From Copromyces sp. CBS 386.78 (lineage: Eukaryota > Ascomycota > Sordariomycetes > Sordariales > Sordariaceae), in NCBI GenBank assembly GCA_030685235.1, contig MU839317.1:1-23117 (forward strand): a stretch of DNA of 23,117 nt, given 5' to 3'. Position numbers and translations under genes: made by a program. Below, piece after piece: positions 10,244 through 20,199 of this stretch (position 1 is its first letter; each line of letters starts with the position of its first letter). The notes under the pieces were generated by a model, which saw only the letters and a program-made list of their open reading frames with translations, did no database searches and was not told where the DNA came from.

Positions 10244-12130
10244 CGATTAGACTAAAATTTATATTTATATTTAAAGGGAATTCGCTATAATTAATACCTT
10301 CTTCTATTTATAATATATTTTAGCGTATTTCCTAATTATTTATATAAATAAAGGGGATTTTACGAGGGCTTAATATACTATTTATATACGATTTATTAAT
10401 GGTATAACGTAGGTATCCTATATAAAATATAAGAATTAATATAATAACCCGTAATTATACTTAAATTTAATTAATTTATTAATAATTTTAATATTAAAGA
10501 CGGCATCCTTACTACTTTATATTATTTAATTAAAGACTTAAACCCGTATTTCGTAATTACCTTTCTACCTCTCTATAATAAATAAACCCTTTAAAAGGCG
10601 GGCGCCCTAAATAGCACTTTACCTACTAACTATATCGTCCTCGAATATTAAGCTCCAAATATAAACGTCGAATAATAGAAATTAAAGGAGGCGGATAAAT
10701 ATAAAATTTAAAACGATTTTCCACTTAATATCCATAGTCTTTAATAAATTTAAATTATTAAATTCGTATTTAGGCAATTTTATATAAACGTTTTTTAAAA
10801 GGTCGTTAAAGGTGTAAATAATCTCTATAAACCGGGATTTATAATTTAATTTAATTTAGTATATCCTTATTAGCGGAATATTTAATAAGGGGAAGGTAAT
10901 AATACTATTAAATAAGTGTAGGGGCGTATTTATACCCCGGTTTACTATTATAATATAATTTTACTTAATAATTTATATAGTAATTTACTAAATAGTTTTA
11001 CCTTCGTCGGTAATAGCCTCTTAAATAAAAAAGTAGAATACTTACTACGTATAACCCTACCTCTTATTAATTTACTATAAACGACGAATTACTACCGGAA
11101 GTATATTTAGGGTAATAATACAATTAAAATCGCCGAAAGTATATAACCCCTTAAACCTATTCTAGAATAGGTCTACGTAGTCCTTAAAACCTTTTGGCAA
11201 TTTAAAGTATTTACCAAAATCGGTACCTTTCTAAATAAAGTGAGTAAAAATTTTAATATCGGTAATCCGGTTAAATATAAGTATAATTAAGTAAAATAGC
11301 CGCTAATTAGTAGGGATAATATATATAGTATACTATATTAATAAATTACAATTCTTCGTAAATTACGTTTTATCGAAAATAAATATACTAAATTTAGAAT
11401 CCTACTCTATAATTATTTTAAATTCAAATTTATAAAACCGCCGGTCCTTCTTATACTATATATTAGCTTTTACAACTTTCGTTCTAGTTAGAATAGTAAA
11501 TTTATTTGTTAAATTTAAAGACCGCCTCTTATTCTTCTAATACAACGTCCGCCTATACCGTAATAATCTCTTCGTCCTCTTTAAAATCGCTTTTATCCTC
11601 TTTATTTAAAACTTTAGCCTTAAATTTAAACGCGGGTTTCAGTAGTTTAAATAAGTTTACTGGCCGTTACCCGTATTTCTAAAGAATTAATCTATCGAGG
11701 GTACGTAAATTAATACTAAACTCTAAATCGATCCTAGGCTTTTTTACCTACCGTACCGTTATTATAAAATATAAATAAATAACGATATTCTACGCCGTCT
11801 TAGCGAAATAACGCTCCCGAATTTAACCCTTTATTAATATATTAAACTTATTTTATATAAAGGTCCTTTCCCTATAAAGATCGCTAATAGAGACCCTATT
11901 AGGGGTATCGAACTACATATAAAAAGTAAATTCCCTAAAGATTTTATAGAACTTATCGAATATTTAAACGACCAAATTAAATAATATTATAATAATATTC
12001 GGGTACGCTACTATAGACCCATTCTCCTATTCTACTTTCTAAAAATAATAGTACTCTATAAAGAGTACTACCCTATAAATAAAATTTTTACTAATCCTTA
12101 CTTTATTAGCTAATATAATTCCGCGAAGGG
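10230..12130 (-). pseudogene. Large unidentified protein relic with acidic segment
   Basis: From about 12,130 to 11,500 one minus frame reads as a plausible protein (for example SISDLYRERTFI and KKPRIDLEFSINLRTLDRLI), then a strongly acidic segment with KEDKSDFKEDEE at about 11,600. From about 11,260 to 10,230 a second minus frame, shifted by one base, continues with similar composition. The shift could be an intron or an indel. Stops are almost all TAA/TAG. I do not recognise a domain. Overlapping plus frames are also partly open in the 10.5-11.3 kb part, so strand assignment there is less certain. Confidence 0.42.
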
Positions 12131-12188
12131 GTAAATAGAAAAGTTAATAAATAATATATATATTTAAAATATATTAATAATTAACCGG

Positions 12189-12273
12189 TTTCGCTCTAAT
12201 TAGAGAATATAAGGCGTTAACCCAATTTTACTTTAATTAAAATAGAATATTTTCAACTCTAATTAAAGCGGAA
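12189..12273. repeat. Palindromic motif copies
   Basis: TTCGCTCTAATTAGAG lies at 12,190-12,205, a weaker copy at about 12,227-12,240, and ACTCTAATTAAAGCGGAAG at 12,256-12,274. They fall where the 460-codon minus-strand frame runs out. Confidence 0.7.
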
Positions 12274-13640
12274 GAAATATTATAGAGAATTAAATTAACT
12301 TACAATTTAATAAGGGAGTAAATAGCGTAAATTAAATTTATTAATATTTTAATTTACCTAATTATACTTTTCCTTAAAAATTTTATAAATGAATATTGGA
12401 AGGGACTCTTCCTCTTTAAATTTACCGATATTTCGCCTAAGGGTATAATAACCTTTAATAATAAAATTAGAATCCGAATATACTTTTATTAATAAATACT
12501 TTCGCTCTACGAACCCTTTAATAGTTATCCCGGCCGTAATATTAGCCTAAACCTTTTCCCGAATAACCTTTTAAAATTTATTTAACTCTACTTAAATATA
12601 CTACGTTAACCGGTCGATTATTTTAGTAAATATAGCTATAAAATCTATAGTAAACATTTTACCTACTCCGTTATAGAATAAAGGGAAGCGTTTAACCTCC
12701 TGAAATAATAACGTTATCCGGGCTTAACGCTATTACGACTCTAAATTCGTAAAGTATTCGAATAGTATATATATATTTAAACGTAATATTAAATCGGTAT
12801 TAAAACCTATTCTAATATTGGCAAAGTTTTTACTACTTTTATAATTTAGTTTTATACCGGTAAAATTATTATATATATTAATGCCGACGAAGAAAGTATT
12901 CCGAATAAATATAATTTTAATTATATAATCTATATAGCTAAACTTCTTAAATTCTTCTTCTATAAAGACGTACGTATTTACAGCTACCGAATTACAACGC
13001 TCCTTACAAACAATTCAGGCAATATCCAATACCTCTCGTATATAATTATTATAACGTAAAAATCTATTTACATCCTTAGTCAAAAACGTATCGCTATCCG
13101 TAGGAAATACGTAGGGGCCGAATATCTTTCCCTCTTAAACTTAAGCACGTATAAACCCCAACGTTATATTACTATACTACCGTACTATAAAGTAGGAAAA
13201 TACCTAGAAGATACGGACTTAATTATTTATAGTATATCCCCTATATAGGGTTAAACTATTAATTAGGGCGTACTTAATAAAACGAAGGGGGTTAATATAG
13301 CGGGGTTACGTAGAATAGCGACGGAAAGCGATAAATATAATAAAATATAAACTTTTACAAACTATAATTATATTTAATTTTGCGGGGTCGTTAATACCGG
13401 GGGAAGTAAGGTTGCCGCGCTTTACAACAATAATATACAAAGGAAGATCCTCCGGTTTAATAGCTTTAACTATATATATAAAATACGTATATTAATAATA
13501 ATTAATCGTCGAATTAATATACTTTTTAAATAAAATATATATATTATCGAATATAATACCTTTCTATTTTTTAGACTTATATAGGCGCTTTATATAATTT
13601 AATAGGCCGAACTAATTGATTATTAGAAACAATTAGCGTT
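12260..13640 (-). pseudogene. Long unidentified reading frame, about 460 codons, RIP-inactivated
   Basis: A single minus frame runs from about 13,640 to 12,260 with no frame change. I checked its register at four places (13,458, 13,071, 12,960 and 12,414). It contains one run of 93 codons without a stop (about 13,000-12,720) and another of nearly 60, far longer than expected in DNA this AT-rich. Stops are TAA/TAG apart from one TGA that sits where Trp is plausible. Legible pieces include AIKPEDLPLYIIVVKRGNL, FGPYVFPTDSDTFL, FIEEEFKKFSY and GFVERKYLLIKVYSDSNF. The protein looks globular, without obvious membrane segments. I know no family that matches. It lies downstream of and parallel to the helicase relic. 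Confidence 0.6.
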
Positions 13641-13710
13641 AATATATCGATAGGTTTACAAAAGTATAGATTTATATATATAAAATAGGAAAAAGGATTT
13701 CGAAGGCAGG

Positions 13711-13803
13711 TTTCGCTTTAATTAAAGTAGATAGAACTAAATTAAATAATCGGTTATACTCTAATTAAAGTAGGATTTATTATACTTTAACTAAAGCGAA
13801 GGG
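13711..13803. repeat. Three palindromic motif copies
   Basis: TTTCGCTTTAATTAAAGTAG is at 13,711-13,730, TACTCTAATTAAAGTAGG at 13,757-13,774 and TACTTTAACTAAAGCGAAGG at 13,782-13,801. They separate the two minus-strand frames on either side. Confidence 0.75.
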
Positions 13804-13804
13804 T

Positions 13805-14310
13805 ATAATAAAAAGGAAAATATATATAATTATAATCTATATATTAATAGAATATTTAAATGCTCGTATATCCTAATAAAAAGGCGGCGTCCTTTTTAAA
13901 ATATTTAAATTTAATATTCTAATATACCGCCAAGTCTTAACCTTATACCCAATTAACCTTAGCCGCTTCGAAAGTTAAATTAATATAATTTTTAAAGGGT
14001 TTAATTAATCGATTAATAAATTCGTAATTACTATTACCCTACTTTCGGATTTCCGGAAGGTTATTATATACTATATTTAAATTATAATACCCGGTATATA
14101 GCGGGTAGCTTTTTTTTCTTAAAAGTATCGATCCGTACTTAGGGTAGTTAAAGCTATAAAAATCGTCCTTATACTATTTAAATTTCGGATATAATAATAT
14201 TTACAAAAAATTAAAATTAAGCAATTCTATTATAATATATTTCGTTACTACTCTTAAATTATAAATTTCTAATACCGGCCTAATTTAGCTATTAACTCCG
14301 GTATTAACTA
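13805..14310 (-). pseudogene. Unidentified reading frame upstream of the 460-codon relic
   Basis: A minus frame from about 14,310 to 13,805 has open runs of about 45 and 35 codons. Legible pieces are KDDFYSFNYPKYGSILL, NYEFINRLIKPFKNYINLTF and FKKDAAFLLGYTSI. It ends close to the three palindromic motifs at 13.7-13.8 kb. It may be a separate gene, or the 5' exon of the relic at 12,260-13,640 with the motif-bearing stretch as an intron. No family is recognised. Confidence 0.42.
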
Positions 14311-14999
14311 TAGCCCAATTCGCGCAATTTATTATTATAATTACTTTCGCTCTAATCTAAATATATAAATTATTAGAAAGGGATAAAGAGAAATTTAGCC
14401 GCTTTCGCTCTAATTGTAATATACTAATTATTATAAAAGGAAAGAAGGAAAGAAGGAGGAGGAAAAATCGAAGTAAAAAATAAACGAAGGGGAATTTAAA
14501 AACCGCGCTAACCGGATTAAAATATAATTAGCGCTATTATATAATATAGCTAATGCCCTTTTAAATTAATTAGCGCTATTACGTAATATAACTAACGTAG
14601 TTTTTAAAGTAAATCCTTATTAATAGCCGTATAACGACTTAGAAGTAGCTAATAGTAAATATTAATATACTATATTTATTTACTTTATAAAATAAATTAT
14701 AATAAGAGCGAAAGTAATTAAATAAAATAGATTATAATAAGAACGAAAATATTTAACAAATAGTCTAATAATATTAACGAATTATAATATATTTAGGTAA
14801 TTCTAATTAAACCGGAAGGTAATATATATATTATATAAGAAATTTAATAATTCGGTCGCAATTAATAAATTACGGAGCCGAAAGCAATTAGGTAATTAAA
14901 ATATGTATATAATTATTAAGAGAAATAACAATTTAAATAATAAATAAATTAATTAGGAATATAATTAAATAGTATTATACTTCTATTAAAGGATTTTAA
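14311..14999. other. Intergenic RIPped spacer with short repeats
   Basis: This lies between the end of the helicase frame and the next minus-strand frame, and no coding signal stands out. It holds a 42-bp duplication beginning AATTAGCGCTATTA at 14,526 and 14,568. A second short duplication of about 34 bp (ATTATAATAAGARCGAAA) is at about 14,697 and 14,731. Palindromic-motif halves lie at 14,345-14,356, 14,403-14,414, 14,704-14,715 and 14,739-14,749, and a full copy spans the end at 14,996-15,010. Confidence 0.6.
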
Positions 15000-17900
15000 T
15001 TAGAGCGAAGGTCGTAAATATTTAAAAGGTCCGCAGCGGGGCCGTTTAAAGACTTTATATTATAGGCTATAGCTAATTTAATTACTCTAATTTAAATATA
15101 ATTTAATTTTTATTCTTTTAATTTATATATCCCTTTCGTCTCTAATATATTTATCTTTACCCTAAATAATAATATAATTATTTTCGTAATTAAAAACCGA
15201 AATATTTACAATCTTCCTTCTTAAGCCTCTTAATAGTAAAGTAATTTACTTCTTCTATTTCGTTAGGATTATACTAGTCTTTACCCTTTTTACGGGTATA
15301 GTTATATTTATATATATATTAATAGGACTTATATACGGGGTAAGACCCGTAGTGCTAAATAAATTACTCGTAATATTTTTCGAAAGTTATACCCGACCCG
15401 CGCTCTTTAACCTCCTCTTTTCTACGTTCGCTATATTATAAGTAATCTTCTCCTCGCTAATAATAAATATTTCCAAAGAAATAAATATAATACGGGCATA
15501 TTTAATAATTAATATATCCTTATACCCCTTTAATTATTTCTACGATTTAAATTTTAAAATAATTTTAACGAAATTTTCTATAGTAAATATCGGTTTTTAC
15601 TTCCCGAATCGTTTTACAAGTATATTTAAGAGAAAAAATAATATAAATACTTCTTTTAATAAATTGAATAATTTTAATATACTAGAATAGAATATTTTAA
15701 TAATAGCGATTATAAAGCGGTCTAATTCGTCGAAGGTAAAGCTAGCCTTAAATAATTTTAATAGGTATTAGTTATTACTAATTATAAATTTCTTAAATAC
15801 GGGTGGTAAGAGACTTAATAGGGGATAATATTTATTATAATATTATTTTTGAAATATTATAATAAGACGAATATTAATACGCTTAGCGTTAAAATCTTTC
15901 GTATAAATAGGTAGGCCTCTAAGTTCGGGAAATAGCCTAAGCTCTTATAATAGCTTTATAATATATAGCCTAAAATAGCCTATATTAACGAATTTATATA
16001 TTTCTTTATATTTATTAATGTATTTCTTTCGATATAATTACTCTACTATAATCTATATACGAAATTAATAATTATTATTACTAATACCTAATTCTTAAAG
16101 GATTGGACGGCCAAAGGTAATTTTATCGTTATTTAATAATTTACTCTATATATTTTCGTCTAATATCTCTTCTATATCTAATATATTTTCATTTAATATA
16201 TTTATATTGGGTAATAAAAGCGGTTGGACTAAGTTATTAATTAAAGTGAAATTTAACGTAATATATTAGGTATTAATAAAAGGAGGGGCTGGGATTTTAG
16301 GGGTTTCCAACTTTAAATTATCGATATAGTCTACGGAAATATCGCCGGTATAAATATTAATATTTATTATAACGGGTTTATTTAATTAGTTTAAATAATT
16401 AAATTAATAATATAGTACGAAGTAATACCCTGTACCGTATACGGTAAGATTTGTACGGACGGCGCGTCCGAAGCGTTAAATTAAATCTACGACGTTATTA
16501 AATTTGATTACGCTATATTAAATTATATGCTATACGTCCGGAATATTTATATTTATACCGAATAAAATAATAGTAAGTATAACCCGATATATAGAATCCG
16601 GCCGCTTAAAGTCTTTATATATCTTTTTTTAATTTCGGGGACAGGTATCGGTATTATATTTACGGATTACTTTTACTGTATATAAAGGATTATAGCCGGA
16701 TAATATAAAATAGTATAGAAAGTGTGCCCGGGCAGAGAAAAAAGATAATTTAATATTAATATAAATAATTATTTTTAGAATAAGGTGGAAATTTAATTTA
16801 GGGGCGTCGAACGTTCGGGGGCCGAAAATAAATTCGAGCCGCCGATAATCGTAGAACTTACCTCGTAGGATTAATTATAGTACTATAGTAATATTAGCGT
16901 AGTCAATAAAAGTATAAATAATAGTAAATTTACTTAATTTACGACCTTTAGAGCGAAAACCGCTATATTTATATATATAATATTATATATTGTATATTAG
17001 TATAGCTATATATCCGAATTAAGGAATATTGGATAGGATAGTAGTCCTAATAGTATAGATATTTATAAACTACCTTCGGAATTTACGCTATTAGAATATA
17101 GTATATAATTCGTTAATAATAATAAAAGCAATCTATTAATTGAACGAAATTTTATATATAAATTTTATAAATTTTATATCGGTAATTTATTCTAAATTGA
17201 GGAAGATATATATATAATTTCTAAATTCTAAATCTGTTTAGAAGCGAGTATACTATTAGGTAATTAGCTAGAATTTATTTAAAATTAATAGGAGGGGGAT
17301 AATAATAAACCCCCCCTATTAGTTTTAAAAAGAAGAGTAATTAGGTAGATTTTTATACCTTTATAGTTAATTAATTAATTAAAATAGGCCGAATACCCGG
17401 GTATTTTGTAATAGTATTATATTATTCCTTATTAAGCCGATTGAGCGGTATAATCTAGATAGTAATTTTATTAAATAGAATAATAAATATAGTTTAGAAA
17501 ATAATACTCTTACTATAGCCAATTCGGGTAATAAGGATTATATCGCCTCGTTTATAAATAATATAGTAAATATATTTAATTTAACCAAGCCTTAGGCGAC
17601 GCCGTTCCCGGTCTAATAGTAAGCCTTAATTTAATATATATATAGCGATTATATTAATAAAATTATATTGAATTTATTCGTTATTAATAGAGGTTATACG
17701 ATATAATACTTCGTTAATTTAATTTCGAAGGGCAATATTAGAAAGTTCGGATATATTTAGTTTGCGAAAATCGGTAATACGATAGATAAATATTATAAAC
17801 TTATCGGTATTATATTTTTAATTGTTTATTATTTGTGCTAAATTTTATATTAATACGACGACGGGTTATTAAAATAGAGTATATAATTCTAATCGGAGCC

Positions 17901-18000
17901 GTTTTATACAAACTAAATATTATATTTAGGGGGCTAGAAATTCCTATTATATAGTAGAAATATAAAAAAAAGTATAGGAATATAAATTTATAATATATAT
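15000..18000 (-). pseudogene. RecQ-like DExH helicase, RIP-inactivated
   Basis: Helicase motifs lie in order on the minus strand. Motif I reads GDIILITRIGYSKS (17,547-17,506; ancestral TGxGKS) and motif Ia reads IIPLNRLNKEQ just after. An IFLNLE stretch (normally FLSPE) follows. Motif II reads INELYTI at 17,117-17,097, where IDELHCI is expected. Next come NIP-x-FGYIAIL (FxxxTATL) and, after an IYKDFKRPDSIYRVIL stretch, motif V as LFGINI-x-IPDV near 16,560. Motif VI reads xRFGRAVR at 16,475-16,455, its Gln codon now TAA. One frame holds from 17,267 to a TAA at 15,002, with open runs of 56 and 48 codons. Motif I is in another register, best explained by an intron. RecQ-type helicases unwind DNA with ATP. 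In fungi, related genes are common next to telomeres and in repeats. The N-terminus is illegible beyond about 18,000. Confidence 0.85.
17268..17358 (-). other. Predicted 91-bp intron in the helicase relic
   Basis: On the minus strand GTATAA at 17,358 and TTCTAG ending at 17,268 bound 91 bases with an ACTAAT-like branch site inside. Removing it joins the motif I frame to the motif II-VI frame at a codon boundary (phase 0), turning ...TIK into LIT.... The length and signals suit a filamentous fungal intron. An indel between the two parts is the alternative. Confidence 0.45.
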
Positions 18001-19080
18001 AATCTTTAAATACTTTATTTTATTGCGTTAGAAATTATTATAATTATATAAAATTAGAGTATTTGTCCGAAGTTAAATGGAAATTGAATATTTTTTGCGC
18101 AAATTTATTATTTTCGTTCAACCTTAGTATAGACGTAAATTAATATTATACTATTTAGACCCGTAGGTTCTAAGCTACGCGCTATATATTCTGCTATAGC
18201 GGCCGAAAAGCGGGGCGGATCCGCAGGGGAAAAAATGGGGGCTGACAATTTAGAGAGCGTCGTTGTTATAAGAGACTACCACAGCATAAGTTAACAGCGG
18301 GGTCCGTCCGCTCGTTGAACCGAACACACACTGACACGTGTAACGGCCCAAACCGGACGAAATCTCCAGATATAGGATGAAAACCACCCTTACACCGTTG
18401 CGCATATTATGCATCAAACGGATCTGTGTGTTATATGACCGACACGCATTAGGACGCGCAAAGTTGGAAGTTCAAATAAAAGCTTGCGCAACCCCCAACT
18501 TGATATCTTCAACTCTCACCAGAATACAACCCCAAAAACTGACAGGTTGTCATCCAATCGATAGGATCAAACTGCATGCACATCCTGTTCCAACATGAAA
18601 TCGGGTTGTCTCACATCAGCAGCTCCCCCTTTCCTTTCTCCCGTCCCTCAGTCGAGACCTTCGTTCCTTCTTTCTCTTTCTCTTTCTTTTTCGTTTTCTT
18701 CATCATTCTCTTTCTCTTTCTTTCGTTCGTCGTCTCCGCGGTCAATATCGACCCGTCATCTTTCGCGAAGATCGTCAACTTCCTTATCCGGACGCTTTCG
18801 AATGGGGTCCCTGTCTCGAAATAATTCGAGATTGACTGCGTCCTTCGGTTGCAACGAATTCCCAAACGAACGACTTAAAATGGCGCCAAGCGTGTCCAAA
18901 ACTTTAAGGGCGCCTACCAATTTGGGTTTCAATTCGAGGCAATCTTACCGGCGGTGCGGCGATCTCTTTCGTGCTTTAATTTGTGAGGTATCATTTTGCG
19001 TATTGTAATTGGTCGCTCACAGGAAACCTGAAGTGTGGGGTCCGTGGTCGGGCACTGAAGATGAAACACACAAAGGAACA

Positions 19081-19100
19081 GTTCTCGAGGAGTCGAGAAC
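19081..19100. repeat. Perfect 8-bp inverted repeat
   Basis: GTTCTCGA and TCGAGAAC are separated by the four bases GGAG, giving a stable hairpin. A smaller similar palindrome, CTCGAAATAATTCGAG, lies near 18,814. No role is evident. Confidence 0.7.
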
Positions 19101-19349
19101 GCCATCCCGCGATGCTCTTACTGGGTGCCAAGGACGACTGTCGACGGGACTTTTACCAAAGGTCTCTTTTTCTCTGGATGGGAGTTTAGAAAGAAACCAA
19201 GACGTCATTCTACGCTTCTTTTTTTGGACCTTTCTCGAATTCCGACAGCGCCACTGGAATGTGTGCTGTATCTGATCATGTGCGCCATCCGAACTTTCTC
19301 ACGCCTGTGTCGCATAGGGCGCCCAGTCCGCGACCGAAGTGTTGACACA

Positions 19350-19361
19350 AGGGTTAGGGTT
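19350..19361. repeat. Two telomere-type TTAGGG units
   Basis: AGGGTTAGGGTT is present once. This is the common fungal telomere repeat, but two units can occur by chance or in telomere-binding-protein sites of promoters. Confidence 0.5.
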
Positions 19362-19682
19362 CTAAATCAGGAGTTCCCATCTTCGGTCACCTATCAAGGT
19401 GAACTCGCCGATTTTTCCAGAGCCTGACTGACCATTTGGGGCCTTCACGTCTTGTCTTATGACCAATGTTCCCGGCTATAATTTGGACCGGTAATTTCTA
19501 GCACCGGATATGGCTCTCATGGCTTACGGTACCAGTCCCTCTTCCATAGTCTCTCCATGAAGCGCACCAACTTGTAGCTCAAAGAACAATCTCTACCGAA
19601 CGACGTACATGCTACCCAATGGGGTATTATCCAACTCGTTCACCAGTCAGTCCTCAACCTAACTTTTTTCCGCAACGACTTA

Positions 19683-19734
19683 CTGTAGAATCTCGAGAAA
19701 CTAGCCAAAAGCTAACCCTATTTTTCTGGCAGAT
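19683..19734. repeat. Left terminal inverted repeat
   Basis: The repeat starts CTGTAGAATCTCGAGAAACT and ends TTTTTCTGGCAGAT. It matches the right end in reverse complement with four differences, all transitions. Weaker similarity (CAGGAATCAGCCC against CAGATTCAGCCC) extends to about 19,760. Confidence 0.93.
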
Positions 19735-19807
19735 GTAGGGCAGGAATCAGCCCAGTAAGCAAGCGTATATAATCCTATACAGCCGGCATATTACTAGTAT
19801 AACACAA

Positions 19808-19819
19808 TGTAGAATCTCG
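19808..19819. repeat. Internal copy of the transposon tip
   Basis: TGTAGAATCTCG repeats the first bases of the left terminal repeat (19,684-19,695) in the same orientation, 124 bp further in. No equivalent was seen near the right end. It could be a subterminal transposase-binding site or a trace of an earlier end. Confidence 0.6.
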
Positions 19820-19881
19820 GCAACCTAAGGTGCTTATTAGTCCTAACAATCTCCTTATTCATTTATATTCTATAATTCGAA

Positions 19882-19897
19882 GTCGTCGTCGTCGTCG
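19882..19897. repeat. GTC trinucleotide run
   Basis: Five GTC units (GTCGTCGTCGTCGTC) mark the point where the transposon sequence becomes heavily RIPped. CG within the run is intact, as expected if mutation targets CA. Confidence 0.8.
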
Positions 19898-20199
19898 TAC
19901 CATTATTATCGCTAAAATGCCCCCAATCGTTCGTAAATAGCAGTAACCCCGCCCTAATAAGGGGGCACTATCACTAACCTCTAATTAAAAGCTCGCTAAA
20001 ATTCGCCCTAGTCCCAATGCTAAACCGTATAGCGATCGTTAGCTTCGTCGCCATTACCCGTATAAACGCTAATAACGATCCTATTCGACCGAAAAGAAGC
20101 TACAAATTAATTAGCGTACTCACACAATTATCGAAAGCGATTAGAAACAAGAATATTATACTAATTAAATGCGTAATAAGTTTTCGCTTACCTTACGCA

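Larger units (their letters stand above)
600..18190. other. RIP-saturated AT-rich block
   Basis: For about 17.6 kb the sequence is strongly AT-rich, with CA and TG almost missing but CG frequent. This is what C-to-T change at CpA on both strands leaves behind. ATG is therefore rare, and in-frame stops in the relics are nearly all TAA or TAG (former CAA, CAG or TGG). The left edge is abrupt at about 600. The right edge lies within about 18,160-18,240. RIP acts on duplicated DNA during the sexual cycle, so the block or its parts were once present in more than one copy. Gene relics and repeats inside it are listed separately. Confidence 0.95.
18191..19680. other. Un-mutated segment between the two RIPped blocks
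   Basis: CA and TG are normal here. A pyrimidine tract (repeated CTTTCT, 18,650-18,730) and short overlapping open frames are present. The longest, 18,595-19,008 (137 codons), is mostly Ser/Phe/Arg encoded by that tract and resembles nothing I know. The tract looks more like a promoter or 5' leader of a fungal gene, but no following gene is visible. The left end carries GCGGATCCGC at about 18,215-18,224, close to the RIP edge. The sequence resumes at 22,676 on the far side of the transposon. Confidence 0.6.

Noticed and set aside
16945..16960. A TTAGAGCGAAAA copy of the palindromic motif within the helicase relic
   Set aside because: It falls inside the coding frame of the helicase (reading R-S-K) and lacks the second half, so it is probably coincidental.
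600..18190. A single long-terminal-repeat retrotransposon spanning the block
   Set aside because: No long direct repeats were found at the two ends, and no reverse transcriptase, protease or integrase motif was legible. The recognisable relics are of other kinds and lie on both strands.
18595..19008. A 137-codon open frame in the un-mutated segment
   Set aside because: Most of it is translated pyrimidine repeat (Ser/Phe/Leu), and it overlaps other open frames. No homology is recognised and no gene structure surrounds it.
19350..19361. An internal telomere
   Set aside because: Only two TTAGGG units are present, which can arise by chance or act as a promoter site.
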